From Lucinisca nassula (taxonomy: Eukaryota; Mollusca; Bivalvia; Lucinida; Lucinidae): 64,000 bases of DNA. Numbering within the stretch: position 1 is the first letter of the stretch; each line of letters starts with the position of its first letter. The notes beneath the pieces are model-generated. The model was not told the DNA's origin. It was given only the letters and a program-made list of their open reading frames with translations, and ran no database searches. Made by a program: the position numbers and the translations under genes. Positions 43,041-54,617 of the stretch are shown one piece after another. The stretch covers positions 93,235,221 through 93,299,220 of the forward strand of contig OY757021.1 of the NCBI GenBank assembly GCA_963580285.1, read 5' to 3'.

Positions 43041-43985
43041 GTCATATTATGATGTCAAATATTTACAATTTGATACTGTATATTTCAAAGCATACACAAG
43101 CAAAAGTAAAAGGCAAATAAAAACAATAAAGGTTCTATAAAACTAAAGCCATAACCACTTATTGAGCTGCCCAATCCACAGAGCTGAAACAAAAGGAAAA
43201 GGGGTAAATAAAACAAACCTCCTAAAGCAAAAACTAAAATGTAAAACTAAAGTAAGTCAAAATAAAGCTACACTGGATTAAAACATTACTGAATATAATT
43301 TCATGAACTGGGAGATACAGTAATGAAAGAACGCATGCACTTGTTTTGAACTTTGAGAGTACTGTAAAAATTTGGACACCTTGAGGACTCGCTGTTATTC
43401 TCCTAAAATTTTAACAAATATGTTTCATGATCAAGAACAAATTTGTTTCATGATCTAGGAAGGCATCCAAAAGGTGCAGATGGAATGGCAAACAGTGTAG
43501 ACCCTGATCAGACTGCTCCAGAAGCTGCTCTGATCTAGTCTGTACTGTTCAGTTAGGCATATCTGTCCAATACTTAGGACCATTATGGTGAATTATGTTG
43601 CAACAAATTTTTAATGGAAATGTTGGAAGTTATTTTCCAGTGTTTGAAGTTATATAATCATTATTCTAATGCTGTTGCATGTGTAACAAGACATCTGTTT
43701 AGATACTGTCAAAACTATGCGACAGTAAATTCTGTGATTTATATTATTTTATATTAAGGCCACATCACTTCTAAGACCGCTTTAGACAGTCCCACAGTTT
43801 TTAACATTGAGATTCTAGTGTAATAAATATGAAAAACAGAAACAGACTTCTTTCATTACAGCAAATCATGGAAGTAAGAAATGTGAAATATGGATCCACA
43901 AATATTGTATCCAGAAAAGTACAGTACACCCCTACATTTTTAACCTGCTCAACCCCATGTTAAGTAGGACATCAAAAGGATTAAA
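43041..43985. other. AT-rich intronic sequence with a solo palindrome
   Basis: GGCAAACAGTGTAGACCCTG at 43486 pairs partly with CTAGTCTGTACTGTTCAG. GAACAAATTTGTTTCATGAT is locally repeated (43403 and 43436). No exon supported. Confidence 0.35.
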
Positions 43986-43999
43986 TCTGTGAAGCCACT

Positions 44000-44295
44000 G
44001 TGGATACCTGCCAATCGTGGGATCGCAGGGTAATCACGGTGTTTCAGTGGAGTTATACAGGTATAAAATTTATTGTCTGTGTTACCTGTTTCAACTTTCC
44101 CATAGGTAAAGAAGACAAATGCTGCAGATCCGTGGCAGATCCATATTGTGCACGCTGTGTCATTGCGATGGCTGACAGTGGGACCCAGGGCGTAGCGTTT
44201 GGTAATGCAGGAAAATGTGACAGACCAAAAGAACTAGACCGTGGGGTTGCACAGGTTAAAAAAGATTTGTGGCAAGTGTACTGTAAATCTGATTA
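44000..44295 (+). CDS. Cys-rich ORF, candidate nested terminal exon
   Basis: A plus-strand frame of 98 codons contains DTCQSWDRRVITVFQWSYTG, then a stretch encoded by 44061-44105, then KEDKCCRSVADPYCARCVIA, a Gly/Ala stretch and KKDLWQVYCKSD before the stop. 44061-44105 starts GTATAAAA and ends TTTCAACTTTCCCATAG, so it resembles a 45-base intron, although it is also open in frame; either way the downstream frame is kept. AATAAA lies at 44423-44428, about 130 bases past the stop. I do not recognise the protein. The opposite strand also gives a long frame here, with a WD-like TIW motif, so strand is not certain. An old repeat is the main alternative. Confidence 0.3.
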
Positions 44296-44575
44296 AAAGA
44301 TTAACAGACATTCACAACCATGAAACAACAATCACAAGAATGAGTATTGAAAGCACACACGGTTATATACTTTTAAAGTATTTAAACAACACATTCACAT
44401 TAAACGAATGTTTGTATAGACAATAAACATCACTAACATGTCTCTTAAAAGCTTTTGAAACAATTGCATTATTAGGCTGCATAAATTAACAGATTGTCTT
44501 GTATTTATATTTGATTCCTTTTTTGAGGCTTAATTTTTTTTTTCTCTTTTATTACAATGTACTCAGATTCTTTAC

Positions 44576-44856
44576 CATTACGAAAATATGCCTATACAAA
44601 TACTTTGTAATTTATACCACCGAAAAACTGAAAATTTTGAGATGAAAAATTGTGATATTTTTCTTATTACTCCTCAAAATATAGATTGTGGGTACACGTT
44701 AGAACCGCTTCGTCTTGGTGGTTCTAACAAATACCCACAATCTATATTTTAGAGCAGAAATAAGAAAAATAAAGTTTACCCCTGCAAAACTCCAGTTTTA
44801 CTAAATAACAGTGGGGTTCAAGGGGGTCAGAATTATATAGGCATGTTTTCCTGATG
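44576..44856. mobile_element. Palindromic MITE, subfamily A
   Basis: CATTACGAAAATATGCC left, GGCATGTTTTCCTGATG right, core GTGGGTACACGTTAGAACC inverted with a CTTCGTCTTGG loop. Confidence 0.8.
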
Positions 44857-44924
44857 ACTCATTGCCTCTCTATCTTAAGGGGAGTGCATACATCTTAAGG
44901 GGAAGATACTCTTCAAAGCTTCTC

Positions 44925-45040
44925 AAAAGGGATCTACTCTTAAAGGAAAGAATTTGCTCCTCAGGTAAAGGAAAGAATTTGCTCCTGAGGAGCAAATTCT
45001 TTCCTTTAAGAGTAGACCTTTTTTTTTGAGGGACTCAAGT
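44925..45040. repeat. Palindrome TCTACTCTTAAAGGAAAG with duplicated arm
   Basis: AAAGGAAAGAATTTGCTCC occurs twice on the left (44940 and 44967) before the single inverted arm GGAGCAAATTCTTTCCTTT at 44989. Related to 34440-34545. Confidence 0.8.
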
Positions 45041-45402
45041 CACAGTAAAGCAAACATTAAGTCCCAAAAGTTGTCTGCCTTGAAAAATGGCAGAAAATAT
45101 TCCAGGTGTATCAGTTCTCCTTAATTCACACAGTCAGACACATTTAAACATGAAGATTTGCAACTTGTAGTAAAATACTCAATACCACCCTACAAACTAA
45201 GCCTTCCAAGAAACTATCACCAAGGTTTAAGACTATCACCCATTCAGTTTTGCTTTCCATTTTAAATTTCTAAACAGGTAATATTTATGACGGGGTTGGG
45301 GGAGAGGGGGGCAGATGTTTAAATAAATACACCACAACCTCATTATTACACAGTTCATTAATAACACGGTTTGGGATACAACACAGTTTCAAGATGGATC
45401 CC

Positions 45403-45470
45403 AAAAATGTATAGATTATATAGAAAAATGACCATAAATGGTCATTTTTCTATATAATCTATACATTTTT
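45403..45470. repeat. Perfect 32-bp inverted repeat, 4-bp loop
   Basis: AAAAATGTATAGATTATATA plus GAAAAATGACCA is exactly inverted after the loop TAAA. There is no mismatch over 32 bp. Confidence 0.9.
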
Positions 45471-45633
45471 GTTTGGTTAATGGTTGTTAAACTAACAAGG
45501 TTTCTGATTTGGGCCCCATTAATAGTGTTTTGGTGTATCATTAACAGACTGACTGCAGATCCTGATGAGGTGGATCTTCATGAGCCATCTGATCAGGATC
45601 TTAACTGTTTGCCTCAATACTTTTCTTGGTCAG

Positions 45634-47521
45634 CATTACGAAACAAGAGGGCCATGATGGCCCTGGATCGCTCACCTGATCCATAGTGTAACAAGTTGGC
45701 CCCAGGGAGGCATTTTGGTCCCAGGGCTATAATTTGAACAATCTTGGTAGAGGTCCACCAGATGAAGCTTCATACCAAATATCAAAGACCTTGGCCTTGC
45801 AGTTTCAGAGAAGATGTTTAAAGATTTTCCCTACATAGCCTATGTAAAACCAAAGGGCCCCGGGGCGGGGGCATTTTTGGCCCCAGCACTATAATTTGAA
45901 CAATCTTGGTAGGGGTCCATAAGATGAAGATTCATACCAAATATCAAAGACCTGGGCCTTGCAGTTTCAGAGAAGAAGATTTTTAAATATTTTCCCTATA
46001 TAAGCCCATGTAAAACCAAAGGGCCCCGGGGCGGGGGCATTTTTGGCCCAAGCAAAATAATTTGAACAATCTTGGTAGGGGTCCACTAGATGAAGCTTCA
46101 TATCAAATATCAAAGACCTCGGCCTTGCGGTTTCAGAGAAGGAGATTTTTACAGATTTTCCCTATATAAGCCCAAGTAAAACCAAAGGGCCCCGGGGCGG
46201 TGGCATTTTTGGCCCCAGGGCTATAATTTGAACAATCTTGGTAGAGATCCACTAGGTGAAGCTTCACACAAAATATCAAAGACCTGGGCCTTGCGGTTTC
46301 AGAGAAGAAGATTTTTAAAGATTTTCCCTATATAAGCCTATGTAAATCCATAGGCCTCTGGGGCGGGGGCATTTTTGGGCCCAGGGCTATAATTTGAACG
46401 ATCTTGAAAGAGGTCCATTAGATGAAGCTTCATACCAAATATCCAAGATCTGGGCCTTGCGGTTCCAGAGAAGAAGATTTTTAAAGATTTTCCCTATATA
46501 AGCCTATGTAAAACCAAAGGCCCCTGGGGTGGGGGCGGTTTTGGCCCCAGGGCTATAATTTGAACAATCTTGAAAGGGGTCCACTAGATGAAGCTTCACA
46601 CCAAATATCCAAGATCTGGGTCTTGCGGTTCCAGAAAAGAAGACTTTTAAAGATTTTCCCTATATAAGCATATGTAAAACCAAAGGCCCCCGGGGCGGGG
46701 GCATTTCTGGCCCCAGGGCTATAATTTGAACAATCTTGGTAGGGGTCCACTAGGTGAAGCTTCACACCAAATATCAAAGACCTGGGCCTTGCGGTTTCAG
46801 AGAAGAAGATTTTTAAAGATTTTCCCTATATAAGCCTATGTAAAACCAAAGGACCCCGGGGCGGGGACAATTTTCAACCCAGGACTATAATTTGAACAAT
46901 CTTGGTAGAGGTCCACTAGATGAAGCTTCATACCACATATCGAAGACCTGGGCCTTGTGGTTTCAGAGAAGAAGATTTTTAAAGTTTTCATTTAAAAAAT
47001 CTATTTTTAGCTCCTGTGACCTAGATGTGCAACAGACCGGAACCATTTGAACAACTTTGAAAGGGGACCACCTAAGGATCATTCCTGTGAAGTTTGGTCA
47101 AAATCCGATCAGTGGTTTAGGAGGAGATGTTGTTTGAAGAAAAGTTTACGCACACACGCACGCACGCACGCACGCACACACGCACGACGGACGACGGACA
47201 AAAAGTGATCACAAAAGCTCACCTCGTCACTACGTGACAGGTGAGCTAAAAACACGCCTATACCAAAACATTGTAACCTTTATCGCCGAAAAAATGAAAA
47301 TTTTGCGATGAAAAATTGTGACATTTTTCTTATTTCTGCTCAAAATATAGATTGTAGGTACTCGTTAGAACCGCCTCATCGAGGCGGTTCTAATGAGTAC
47401 CCCCAATCTATATCTTAGAGCAGAAATAAGAAAAATAAGGTATACCCCCGGAAACCCCAGTTTTACTATATAAAAGTGGGGTTCGAGGGGGTCAAAATTA
47501 TATAGGCATGTTTTCGCGATG
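45634..47521. mobile_element. Palindromic MITE, subfamily A, split by Helitron-like element B
   Basis: The left TIR starts CATTACGAAA at 45634 and resumes as AAAACACGCCTATA at 47248. The core palindrome GTAGGTACTCGTTAGAACC is near 47355-47410. The right TIR ends GGCATGTTTTCGCGATG at 47521. Removing 45642-47250 restores the family TIR. Confidence 0.85.
45642..47250 (+). mobile_element. Helitron-like element, family B (plus orientation)
   Basis: ACAAGAGGGCCATGATGGCC hairpin, GCTCACCTGATCC, about eight tandem units of roughly 165 bp (CATACCAAATATCAAAGACC, GCGGTTTCAGAGAAGAAG), CACGCACGCACG and ACGACGGACGACGGAC runs, a CGTCACTACGTGAC hairpin and AGGTGAGCTAAAA. It interrupts the TIR of a MITE in an A run with no target duplication, as expected for Helitron-type insertion. 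Confidence 0.85.
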
Positions 47522-47834
47522 AGCTTAATTCAGCTTGCAGGACTGAAAGGGATAGTGTAGTTACTGCTTAGTTACTGCTTCAAAATAGGCTGCCAAAATC
47601 CAAAATGTTTTTTTTTTTTTTCTTTTTAAAAATCCACAATCTATTCTTTTTTCAATTTTTTTTTTCTTTTTTCATTGACAGGCAAGTAGCAAAACTGAAT
47701 AAGATTTAAATGCACACAGCCAAACTTGTCAGCACGTATCACAGATGCTAGATGAATGCATTTAAAGGGAACAGATACACGATCAGGGGAGGTAACTTTT
47801 TTCCAAAAATATATTTGTCTCCCTTGTCAACAGG
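47522..47834. other. Gene-free stretch
   Basis: Contains two T tracts (about 47608 and 47658) and a direct TAGTTACTGCT repeat near 47559. No exon. Confidence 0.4.
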
Positions 47835-48068
47835 GCCCAGTTGTTCAAAGCATCGTTAGCTTAATTAACTTGTTAGTGATCAAATTCTTAACTGTTCTAT
47901 TTGTAAGAACAATATCTGACAGTGGTATTTTTGCAGAAAAAATGTGAGCAGCAAAAGCTGCTCACATTTTTTCAGCAAAAATATTAGCAAATTTGCCATA
48001 ATAAATGATCAAAGGTTTAATGATTCGTAAACTAATGACGTCGTTAGTTTTGAATAACTGGCCCCTGG
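47835..48068. mobile_element. Foldback family F, well preserved
   Basis: GGGCCCAGTTGTTCAAAGC left, TTTTTGCAGAAAAAATGTGA GCAG hairpin centre, AGTTTTGAATAACTGGCCCC right. Confidence 0.8.
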
Positions 48069-48349
48069 TGTCTACTCTACAAAGATTTTGCTTCTTTACA
48101 AATAGACTCTGCTCTCCGAAGGGCTGATTTTATGTGTACATGAAGCTGAAAACTCTGAATGTCAGAAAGTATGTCAGGTTATGCATTCTCAATAAACAAA
48201 AACGATAATGAGTAATACTTATGTCACGGCATAAATACAACTGTAGCATGTAATATCTTCATGACAACTCATTATAAATGAGCCACCCTCATTTTAGAAT
48301 GTCCATATAATATTACAGTAACATTTAACAATATGGCTTCTATCCCACT

Positions 48350-48645
48350 TTATTCCATAAATATGCGTTCAAACATTCAAGTAGGAGCCAATATTGGACC
48401 CTTGAACAAGATTAAAATATGGCGAAACATTAAAACCTCCCACTTTGTTATATAATAATTTTAATAATTATAATAACTGTATGATTCAAATACTGATACA
48501 TATTAGGTATTCAACCTTATGGGGAATGGCCTAAAACAAAGAGCCTGGCTTGCTGACAATCAAACAAGTGTGACTGTGTGATGCTGGACAATGGTAGAAG
48601 CATTACAATAAGAATAAATAGAAATAGGAAAATCTCTTTGGTTCA
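48350..48645 (-). other. 3' UTR of the proximal KIF21-like exon with poly(A) signal
   Basis: After the stop at 48646 the minus strand is non-repetitive and reaches GGAATAAAGTGGG at about 48351-48356, a canonical AATAAA, giving a 3' UTR of about 290 bases. Confidence 0.5.
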
Positions 48646-48673
48646 TCACTGCCAGATCTTCACCGTCGGCTCA
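48646..48673 (-). CDS. KIF21-like kinesin, proximal alternative last exon
   Basis: Minus strand: branch-point TACTAAC (48696-48702), tract GATTGTTTTCACAG, acceptor at 48674, then T GAG CCG ACG GTG AAG ATC TGG CAG TGA. Joined to the split codon of the 62126-62325 exon it reads FTASNEPTVKIWQ and stops. It therefore supplies the same WD40 d-strand pattern (TV-K/R-IW) as the distal exon at 42018-42105 but ends at once. The matching phase, exact yeast-type branch site and downstream AATAAA argue against chance for a 28-base exon. It would give a kinesin tail shorter by about 20 residues. A 246-bp MITE starts 40 bases upstream of the acceptor. Confidence 0.62.
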
Positions 48674-48712
48674 CTGTGAAAACAATCATACCATTGTTAG
48701 TAAGCATGACCA

Positions 48713-48958
48713 TATATGAGCCCCGCCAAGCGAATTTGGGTCTTCGAGCATTCCGTAATGACAAACTTTAACTGCGCATGCCCAGCCATTCAGAGAGGCA
48801 AGGGATATGGCTTTCTGTCTGAAGGTTCCTCTTGATTCAATGCTTGTATGAGCGAGCAGCGAAGGTTCTGGCGAGACTGCGCGGATGCGCAGGCTCGCCT
48901 GAACCTTCGCTGCTCGCATAGGCAATAAGTACCAAAATCGCTTGACGGGGCCCATATA
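48713..48958. mobile_element. TIR MITE with a strong central hairpin
   Basis: TATATGAGCCCCGCCAAGCG left and (complement) TATATGGGCCCCGTCAAGCG right; TIRs of about 27 bp. The hairpin GCGAGCAGCGAAGGTTC...GAACCTTCGCTGCTCGC at 48851-48918 lies on the right. TA at the ends would fit a Tc1/mariner-type site. Confidence 0.75.
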
Positions 48959-49010
48959 TAAAACTGAAATTATTCTAAACCGTGGAAAAATTTTAATCAA
49001 ACATCGTTTT

Positions 49011-49288
49011 CATCATGTGAACAAGTCCTTGAAATGAACACCCCACTAAACCCCATTTTATATGAAGAAAACTACTGTTTACAGGGTTATCATTATTTTC
49101 TTATTTCTGCTCCAAGACATAGGTTGTGGTACTTGTTAGAACCGCCTCAATGAGGGGGGGTCTAACGAGCACTCACAACCTATGTTTGTAGTATAAATAA
49201 GAAAAATATCACAGATTTTCATCAGAAAAGTATCCATTTTGGAGATGTGAAAAAATGCATTATGTTGCATGGGTGTGTTATCGTAATA
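49011..49288. mobile_element. Palindromic MITE, subfamily B
   Basis: CATCATGTGAACAAGTCC left, GTGTTATCGTAATA right, core ACTTGTTAGAACCGCCTC with an eroded right arm. Confidence 0.75.
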
Positions 49289-51579
49289 TGCTTGCTTTAA
49301 CCAAACTATCAATTTAAGTGGCATTGAAAAATCTTGATATTTTCATCATTTTTATTCTCAGAAGAAAAACAAGACTACTTTTTTGGACCTAAACACTTGA
49401 CTGGTCTTTAAAGTGCATATCTTTGCAAGAGAAATTTTCAGTAAAAACTGCCTATGTGTCCCATGATGTCCTCTATTTTGAATAAGCTCATCTCATGAGA
49501 ATAAGATGGCTCAAAAATACTGAAGTGGCAATCAGGGCAGATCAGATAGGAATGTCATTCAAAAGACGCCGTTGTCTCCAATAGTTGTTGTAATCAGCGC
49601 TCGAGAAACTGAAGAATCCAAATCGGTCCAGCCAGATTTCACCAAAAATAACGGAAATTGCCGATCGTGTTCGGTAATTTCAGTAAACGTCTTTTGGTGA
49701 TTTGCAATTTCAAAATGTGTTATTAGTGTAACGAATGGCATATCAACGAATATGAGCACCAGTATCTCAATTATAAACAGCCATCATTGCTCACATCGTT
49801 CAGATTTCATCTACTTTCAATTTCTACTCCAGATTTCATCTACTTTCATTTTCCCAATGTCCGGGTCACTCAGTACAGGGAAACAACAGCATGGTGCAGT
49901 AAAAGACCAGTCCCATGGTCACTTTATTTTTTTTTCCTTTTTAAAACCTTAAAAATATTTCTCTTATTTCACGCATCTTTAAATTGCCCAAATTTCTTTG
50001 TTTACAAATGGCGACCAATATTGCAGCCACGTGGTCGGAAAATGACATCATACAGTTTCTGTTTACACAATACACATTAACGCAGTCAAGGATGCAACAC
50101 ACACACCTGTTTTATGTCATTGATTTTTATAGAGCTTATTTCTAAAAAAATTCGTTTTGAACGGGTTAAAAATTGAAAAACATATCTTTACTCTCGAACC
50201 AAAACATGGCCGAACGAGAGTCAATGAAAATCTTACATGGCCAAATCGAGTTCTAAAGAATATAAATATTGTGAAATAAGAATATAAATACATATTTGAC
50301 GATTACACAAGCCTGAAACAAATCGCTTTGTCTACAAATGGCGACCGTTATTGAAGCCAAGTGGTGTGAAAATGACTTCATGCGGTTTCATTTTAATTCA
50401 TTCAAGGGCATAAAACACAAGTGGTTTATGTTATTGGTTTCAATGGAGCGTATTTCTAAAATAAAAATATCATTTAAAATGGTTGAAAAAATGCATTTTC
50501 TCTCAAAGGCTTAACATGCAATGTGCAGACATGACAGGTGTGTATTGAAAATTGCGCCCTGTGAAAAAAAAAACAATTTTATATTCAAATACCAGTTCTA
50601 TAGTAGGCCATAAATTAATGACTTGTGTAAACAAACTAGCGTATGTCCTGCATTGATTGACCTAATTTTCTCACCCTGCCAGCTTGCGGATAACACCTGA
50701 GGCCAGTGTTCACGGTTTAATAATTTTGACACACGGGTCAAATTTCGCTGCGATATAAGATCAAAGAACCCGACATGGACTTGTCCGATTTTCACCCAGT
50801 TAGATAATGAACCGGTCTAACACCTTGTGCTGTAGGCTTTTTTTTGTATACATGCTTGGATTATCAGTGGCAAACGGTCAACTTGTTTTTACAACATAAT
50901 GATTTAGCGAAAATTTTCGAACTGATTTTTTAACAAGAGGACCAAGCTAGCTTGGTCCTGTATCGCTCACCTGAGCTAACAGATTCAAAGTTTAAGGAAG
51001 TGCCAACCTTTACTGAAGGCTTTATGGGAGGACATGGTGATGACAGGGTAAGCATTTTCTGAAAATCAAGTAGAATTTAACTCTATGATAAACAGGCTGA
51101 CCTCACCGGTTTTCAAACTCATTCAAGCTTTTATTCCTGACTTGCTAAGAAGATCCGATCTAAACTGAAGTGGCTATGGTGATGACAAGTTCAAAAACAA
51201 GAGTTTTCAAACTCCTCCAAGCTTTCTGCCTGACTTCCTTGCTTGTAAGTTTCATGAAGATCCGTTCAAAACTAAAGGGGCAGCAGTGATAACAATGTCG
51301 AAAATAGGCATTTTCAGCAATCAAAGGCACGTCACTCTATGATAAATGTGCCGACTTGGCCGGTATTCGAACTCACCTGAGGTTTTATTCCCAGCCACCT
51401 TACATGTAAGTTTCAGAAAGATCCGATCAGACTTGGCCAGTATTCAAACTGATCCAAGATTTTATTCCCAGCCACCCCACATATAAGTTTCAGAAAGATC
51501 CGATCAAAACTGAAGGGGCTACGGTGATGACAAGGTCAAAATTTGGCATTTTTAGCAATCAAAGGGATGTTACTCTAAA

Positions 51580-52194
51580 ACAAGAGGCTCAATGAGCCTA
51601 AACCGCTCACCTGAGGAACTTAAGTTTTAACAATTCACAGACTTGACTACTAAATCTGCTAATAGAATCCAGCCCATTGACCCTTACAGGATATAAGTCA
51701 TGATTATTGCATTGCATTCCAAGTTTGAGACTTCTAGCTTCTATAGTTCCTGAGAAATCTTTGACGAAAATTTAACATTGGTCAAAATGGAGAGAAAGAA
51801 GAATGAAAGAACAGATGAACAAATAAGCTGAGAAAGCCCAATGTCTCTTACACAAAATAAGTCATCATTATTCTATTGAATACCAAATTTGATGCTTCTA
51901 GATTTTATAGTTCCTGAGAAATCTTTGATTAAAAATTTAACATTGGTCTATTATCTCTATATGGAGAGAAAGAAGAATGAAGGAACAAATGAACCAGACT
52001 AGCTCCAAAACCTAATGCAGCCTTTCCCTTCGCCCAATGGTGCTACACATAAAATTTAAACAAGATTGGTAGACTGCCTTCTGAGGTATGCTTCATTGAA
52101 AGTGTGGACGACGGATGGACGGACGACAGACGACGGACTCCGGAGCCTTGGTATACTATCGGCTCACTGGAGCCTTTGGCTCAGGTGAGCTAAA
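51580..52194 (+). mobile_element. Helitron-like element, family G copy 1 (615 bp)
   Basis: ACAAGAGGCTCAATGAGCCT hairpin, CCGCTCACCTGAGG, two internal copies of the AGTTCCTGAGAAATCTTTGA phrase, a GACGACGGATGGACGGACG run, and GAGCCTTTGGCTCAGGTGAG then CTAA. Confidence 0.8.
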
Positions 52195-54617
52195 AATTCA
52201 AGTCGCTATTTCTGTCACAACATTTTCCCTACGTTAAGTCTATGGGCAAATATTTTTGTCTCTCAAGGTCACGTAACTCCGAGGTAAATATTCCGATTCG
52301 GCCCAAAATCGAACTTAACCGAGATTTTATGTCTGTCCTCCTTACCAGCAAGTTTGAAGCTGATCTGAAAAAAATTCAAGTCGTTTCGTAGTCGCAACAT
52401 TTTCCATAATTAAGTCTATGGGCAAATTTTTTGTCGCTCAAGGTCACGTAACTCCGAGGTCAATATTCCGATTCAGCCCAAAATTGAACTTAACCGAGAT
52501 TTTATGCCTGTCCTCGTTACCTGCAAGTTTGAAGCTGATATGAATAAAGATAAAGTTGCTATCGTGGTCACAACGTATTTTTTTATGCTCAAGGACAGGT
52601 AACTCCAAGGCAAATAATCCGATTCGGCCCAAAATCGATCTTAACCGAGATTTTATGTCTGTCCTGGTTACCTGCAAGTTTGAAGCTGATCTGAAAAAAA
52701 TTCAAGTCGCTATCGTAGTCACAACATTTTCCCTATGTAAAGTCTATGGGCAAATTTTTGGTCGCTCAAGGTCATGTAACTCCGAGGTCAATATTCCAAT
52801 TCGAACTTAACTGAGATTTTATGCCTGTCCACGTCACCTGCAAGTTTGAAGCTGATCTGAATAAAAATAAAGTTGCTATCGTGGTCACAACGTATTTTTT
52901 TATGCTCAAGGGCAGGTAACTCCAAGGCAAATAATCCGATTCGGCCCAAAATCTAACTTAACCGAGATTTTATGTCTGTCCTCGTTACCTGCAAGTTTGA
53001 AGCTGATCTGAAAAAAATTCAAGTCACTATCGTAGTCACAACATTTTCCCTATGTTAAGTCTATGGGCAAATTTTTTGTCGCTCAAGGTCACGTAACTCC
53101 GAGGTCAATATTCCGATTTGGCCCAAAATCAAACTTAACCGGGATTTTATGCCTGTCCTCGTTACCTGCAAGTTTGAAGCTGATCTGAATAAAAATAAAG
53201 TTGCTATCGTGGTCACAACGTATTTTTTCATGCTCAAGGGCAGGTAACTCCAAGGCAAATAATCCGATTCTGCCCAAAATCGAACTTAACCGTGATTTTA
53301 TGTCTGTCCTGGTTACCTGCAAGTTTGAAGCTGATCTGAAAAAAATTCAAGTCGCTATCGTAGTCACAACATTTTCCCTATGTTAAGTCTATGGGCAAAT
53401 TTTTTGTCGCTCAAGGTCATGTAACTCCGAGGTCAATATTCCGATTCTGCCCAAAATCGAACTTAACCGAGATTTTATGCCTGTCCTCGTTACTAGCTAC
53501 AGTGATGACAACATTTTCCCCATGTTAAGTCGATAGGCAATTTTTCGGGTGCTCAAGGGGACGTAACTCTTGAGTGAATTATCTGATTCGGCCCAAAATC
53601 GAACTTGACCGAGATTTTATGCCTGTACTGGTTATTTGCAAGAATGAAGTCGATTAGAAAAAAATTGACGGAGCTAGAGTGATGACAAGCTTTTTCCTAT
53701 GTGAAGTCTATGGGAGCTAGATGTTGCCATGGCAACCAGAGTTCCACTCAGATCTGCCTGAAAACCTAATGAAGCCTTTCCACTTGCCCAATAATGCGAC
53801 ACATGAAATTTGATCAAAGTTGGCCAAGTAGTCTTTAAGATATACATTTTTGAAATTCCCATTAACCCTAATGCAAAAACACACAAGGGCAGGTAACTCC
53901 TAAGTGAATGATCCGATTCTGCCAGTTATCGAACTTGACCGAGATTTCATGGCTGTGCTGGTTATCTGCAAGAATAAAGCCAATCTGAAAATAATTGAAG
54001 CAGCTACGGTGATGACAACATTCTCCCCATGTTAAGTCAATAGGCAATTTTTTCAACGCTCAAGGGCACGTAACTCCTGAGTGAATAATCCGATTCAGCC
54101 CAAAATCGAACTTGATCGAGATTTCATGCCTGTCCTCGTTATCTGCAAGAATGAAGTCGATCAGAAAAAAATTGACGGAGCTAGAGTGATGACAAGCTTT
54201 TTCCTAACGCTCAAGGGCACGTAACTCCTGAGTGAATAATCCGATTCAGCCCAAAATCGAACTTGATCGAGATTTTATGCCTGTCCTCGTTATCTGCAAG
54301 AATGAAGTCGATCAGAAAAAAATTGACGGAGCTAGAGTGATGACAAACTTTTTTCTATGTTAAGTCTATGGGAGCTATTTGTTGCCATGGCAACCAGAGT
54401 TCCAATCCGATCTGCCCGAAAACAGTATGCAGCCTTTCCCCCTACCTGATAATGCTTCACATGAAATTTGATAAAGATTGGCCCACTGATTCCGGAGATA
54501 TACTTCTTTGAAAGTGTGGACGACGGACGACGACGACGGACGCCGGCTCGTGGTATACTAATACCTCACATGAGCCTTCGGCTCAGGTGAATGAGCCTTC
54601 GGCTCAGGTGAGCTAAT
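52195..54617 (+). repeat. Higher-order tandem array H copy 1 with Helitron-like 3' end
   Basis: Two unit types alternate at about 151 and 166-177 bp (GTCGCTATCGTAGTCACAAC and GTTGCTATCGTGGTCACAAC), sharing TTACCTGCAAGTTTGAAGCT. A second part has units with GTTATCTGCAAGAATGAAGT. It ends in ACGACGACGACGGACGCC and a doubled GAGCCTTCGGCTCAGGTGA terminus with CTAA. It has no 5' hairpin of its own. Its many short frames (QVTRTDIKSRLS type) are by-products. Confidence 0.75.

Noticed and set aside
44000..44200. WD40 repeat on the minus strand (WSVTF...TACTIW)
   Set aside because: The spacing between the motif parts is poor and the plus strand has the better acceptor and a poly(A) signal. It is kept only as an alternative in the findings.
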